Assembly (NCBI GenBank): GCA_946478675.1
Contig: CAMLEF010000305.1
Span: 1-5,619, forward strand
Length of the DNA stretch: 5,619 bases
Direction: 5' to 3'
From: an uncultured Flavobacteriales bacterium
GTDB taxonomy: Bacteria > Bacteroidota > Bacteroidia > Palsa-965
The position numbers were made by a program, and so were the translations under genes. Positions 5,375-5,619 of this stretch are shown here, in pieces; the first letter of the stretch is position 1; every line of letters begins with the position of its first letter. The notes under the pieces are model-generated. The model was not told where the DNA came from and did not search any database. It was given only the letters and a program-made list of their open reading frames with translations.

Positions 5375-5431
5375 CCGCAGATTACGTTGATTTCCGCAGA
5401 TCAATTTCCCGAAACCTCCTCCTATTTCGGG
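5375..5431. repeat. Paired CCGCAGAT motifs and a hairpin after the Coq4-like gene
   Basis: CCGCAGAT occurs at 5375-5382 and again at 5394-5401 (19-bp spacing), in a style of degenerate CGCAGATT repeat I recall from intergenic DNA of environmental bacteria. It is followed by a 7-bp hairpin (CCCGAAA 5408-5414, TTTCGGG 5425-5431, 10-nt loop). The hairpin has no T-tract on either strand, so it is at best a weak terminator for the Coq4-like gene. Confidence 0.5.
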
Positions 5432-5482
5432 CAGAAACTATTCGTAGCGTTCGCAGTATCCGTTATAAGATATTCTTACCTA

Positions 5483-5537
5483 TTCGTGATTCGCGGTATT
5501 CGTAACTATTCGTAATTCGCCCCCCCGCATCCCATCA
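5483..5537 (+). repeat. 55-bp direct repeat, copy 1
   Basis: This 55-bp segment is identical, base for base, to the last 55 bp of the window, with an 82-bp offset. The bases just before the two copies differ (A at 5482, C at 5564). Sequence before each copy is partly similar (ATTCTTACC against ATTCGTACC), so a degenerate longer tandem unit of about 82 bp is possible. Confidence 0.95.
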
Positions 5538-5564
5538 CTGCAGAACATTCCTTAATTCGTACCC

Positions 5565-5619
5565 TTCGTGATTCGCGGTATTCGTAACTATTCGTAATTC
5601 GCCCCCCCGCATCCCATCA
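5565..5619 (+). repeat. 55-bp direct repeat, copy 2, ending at the window edge
   Basis: Exact copy of 5483-5537, stopping on the last base of the window. Because the edge cuts the comparison, the true repeat may be longer. The exact 55-bp length may instead reflect an assembler k-mer. Confidence 0.95.

Larger units (their letters stand above)
5438..5619. repeat. Degenerate array of ATTCGTA-like short motifs
   Basis: From about 5438 to the window end, variants of ATTCGTA, ATTCGTG and ATTCGCG recur: CTATTCGTAG, then TATTCGTGATTCGCGGTATT, then CTATTCGTAATTCGC, and again in the second long copy. The frames that cross it have no recognisable protein. It is non-coding and carries the 55-bp direct repeat described separately. 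Each long copy ends in seven consecutive C followed by GCATCCCATCA. Confidence 0.7.

Noticed and set aside
5438..5619. CRISPR array
   Set aside because: The repeats are irregular short motifs plus one 55-bp duplication. There are no uniform repeats of 25-40 bp with unique spacers, and no cas genes.

Overview
The window looks like a piece of a Bacteroidota genome, most like the Chitinophagaceae and relatives. The evidence is the near-perfect TAnnTTTG -7 boxes in front of genes, the absence of Shine-Dalgarno sequences at the expected distance, two tandem-domain universal stress proteins of a style common in that phylum, and intergenic palindromes of a kind I recall from these genomes. The assignment is inferred from sequence features; no marker gene is present.

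Layout. Positions 1-2130 hold two separately transcribed tandem-domain UspA-family genes on the minus strand (135-1034 and 1249-2130). Each has its own TACTTTTG box and its own hairpin terminator. Positions 2131-2402 are a divergent intergenic region with a 19-bp perfect inverted repeat. On the plus strand follow a uridine phosphorylase-type nucleoside phosphorylase (2403-3278), a SirB1-type transglutaminase-like protein (3354-4226) ending at a clear intrinsic terminator, a 654-bp non-coding stretch, and a small Coq4-family protein (4881-5372). The window ends in a non-coding array of short ATTCGTA-like motifs.

The genes do not form an obvious pathway. The Usp pair suggests stress or starvation physiology, and the phosphorylase pyrimidine-nucleoside salvage, but spacing, promoters and terminators point to mostly independent transcription units. 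I see no defence, secretion or biosynthetic system, no CRISPR array, no rRNA or tRNA, and no transposase gene.

The most notable features are non-coding. One is a 153-bp nested inverted-repeat element (4507-4659) with 30-bp perfect arms, an inner 21-bp stem, and five related short hairpins in and beside it; it is REP/BIME-like or MITE-like. The other is an exact 55-bp direct repeat whose second copy ends on the last base of the window. This suggests the window ends at an assembly-graph branch (k = 55), so the true right flank is unknown.
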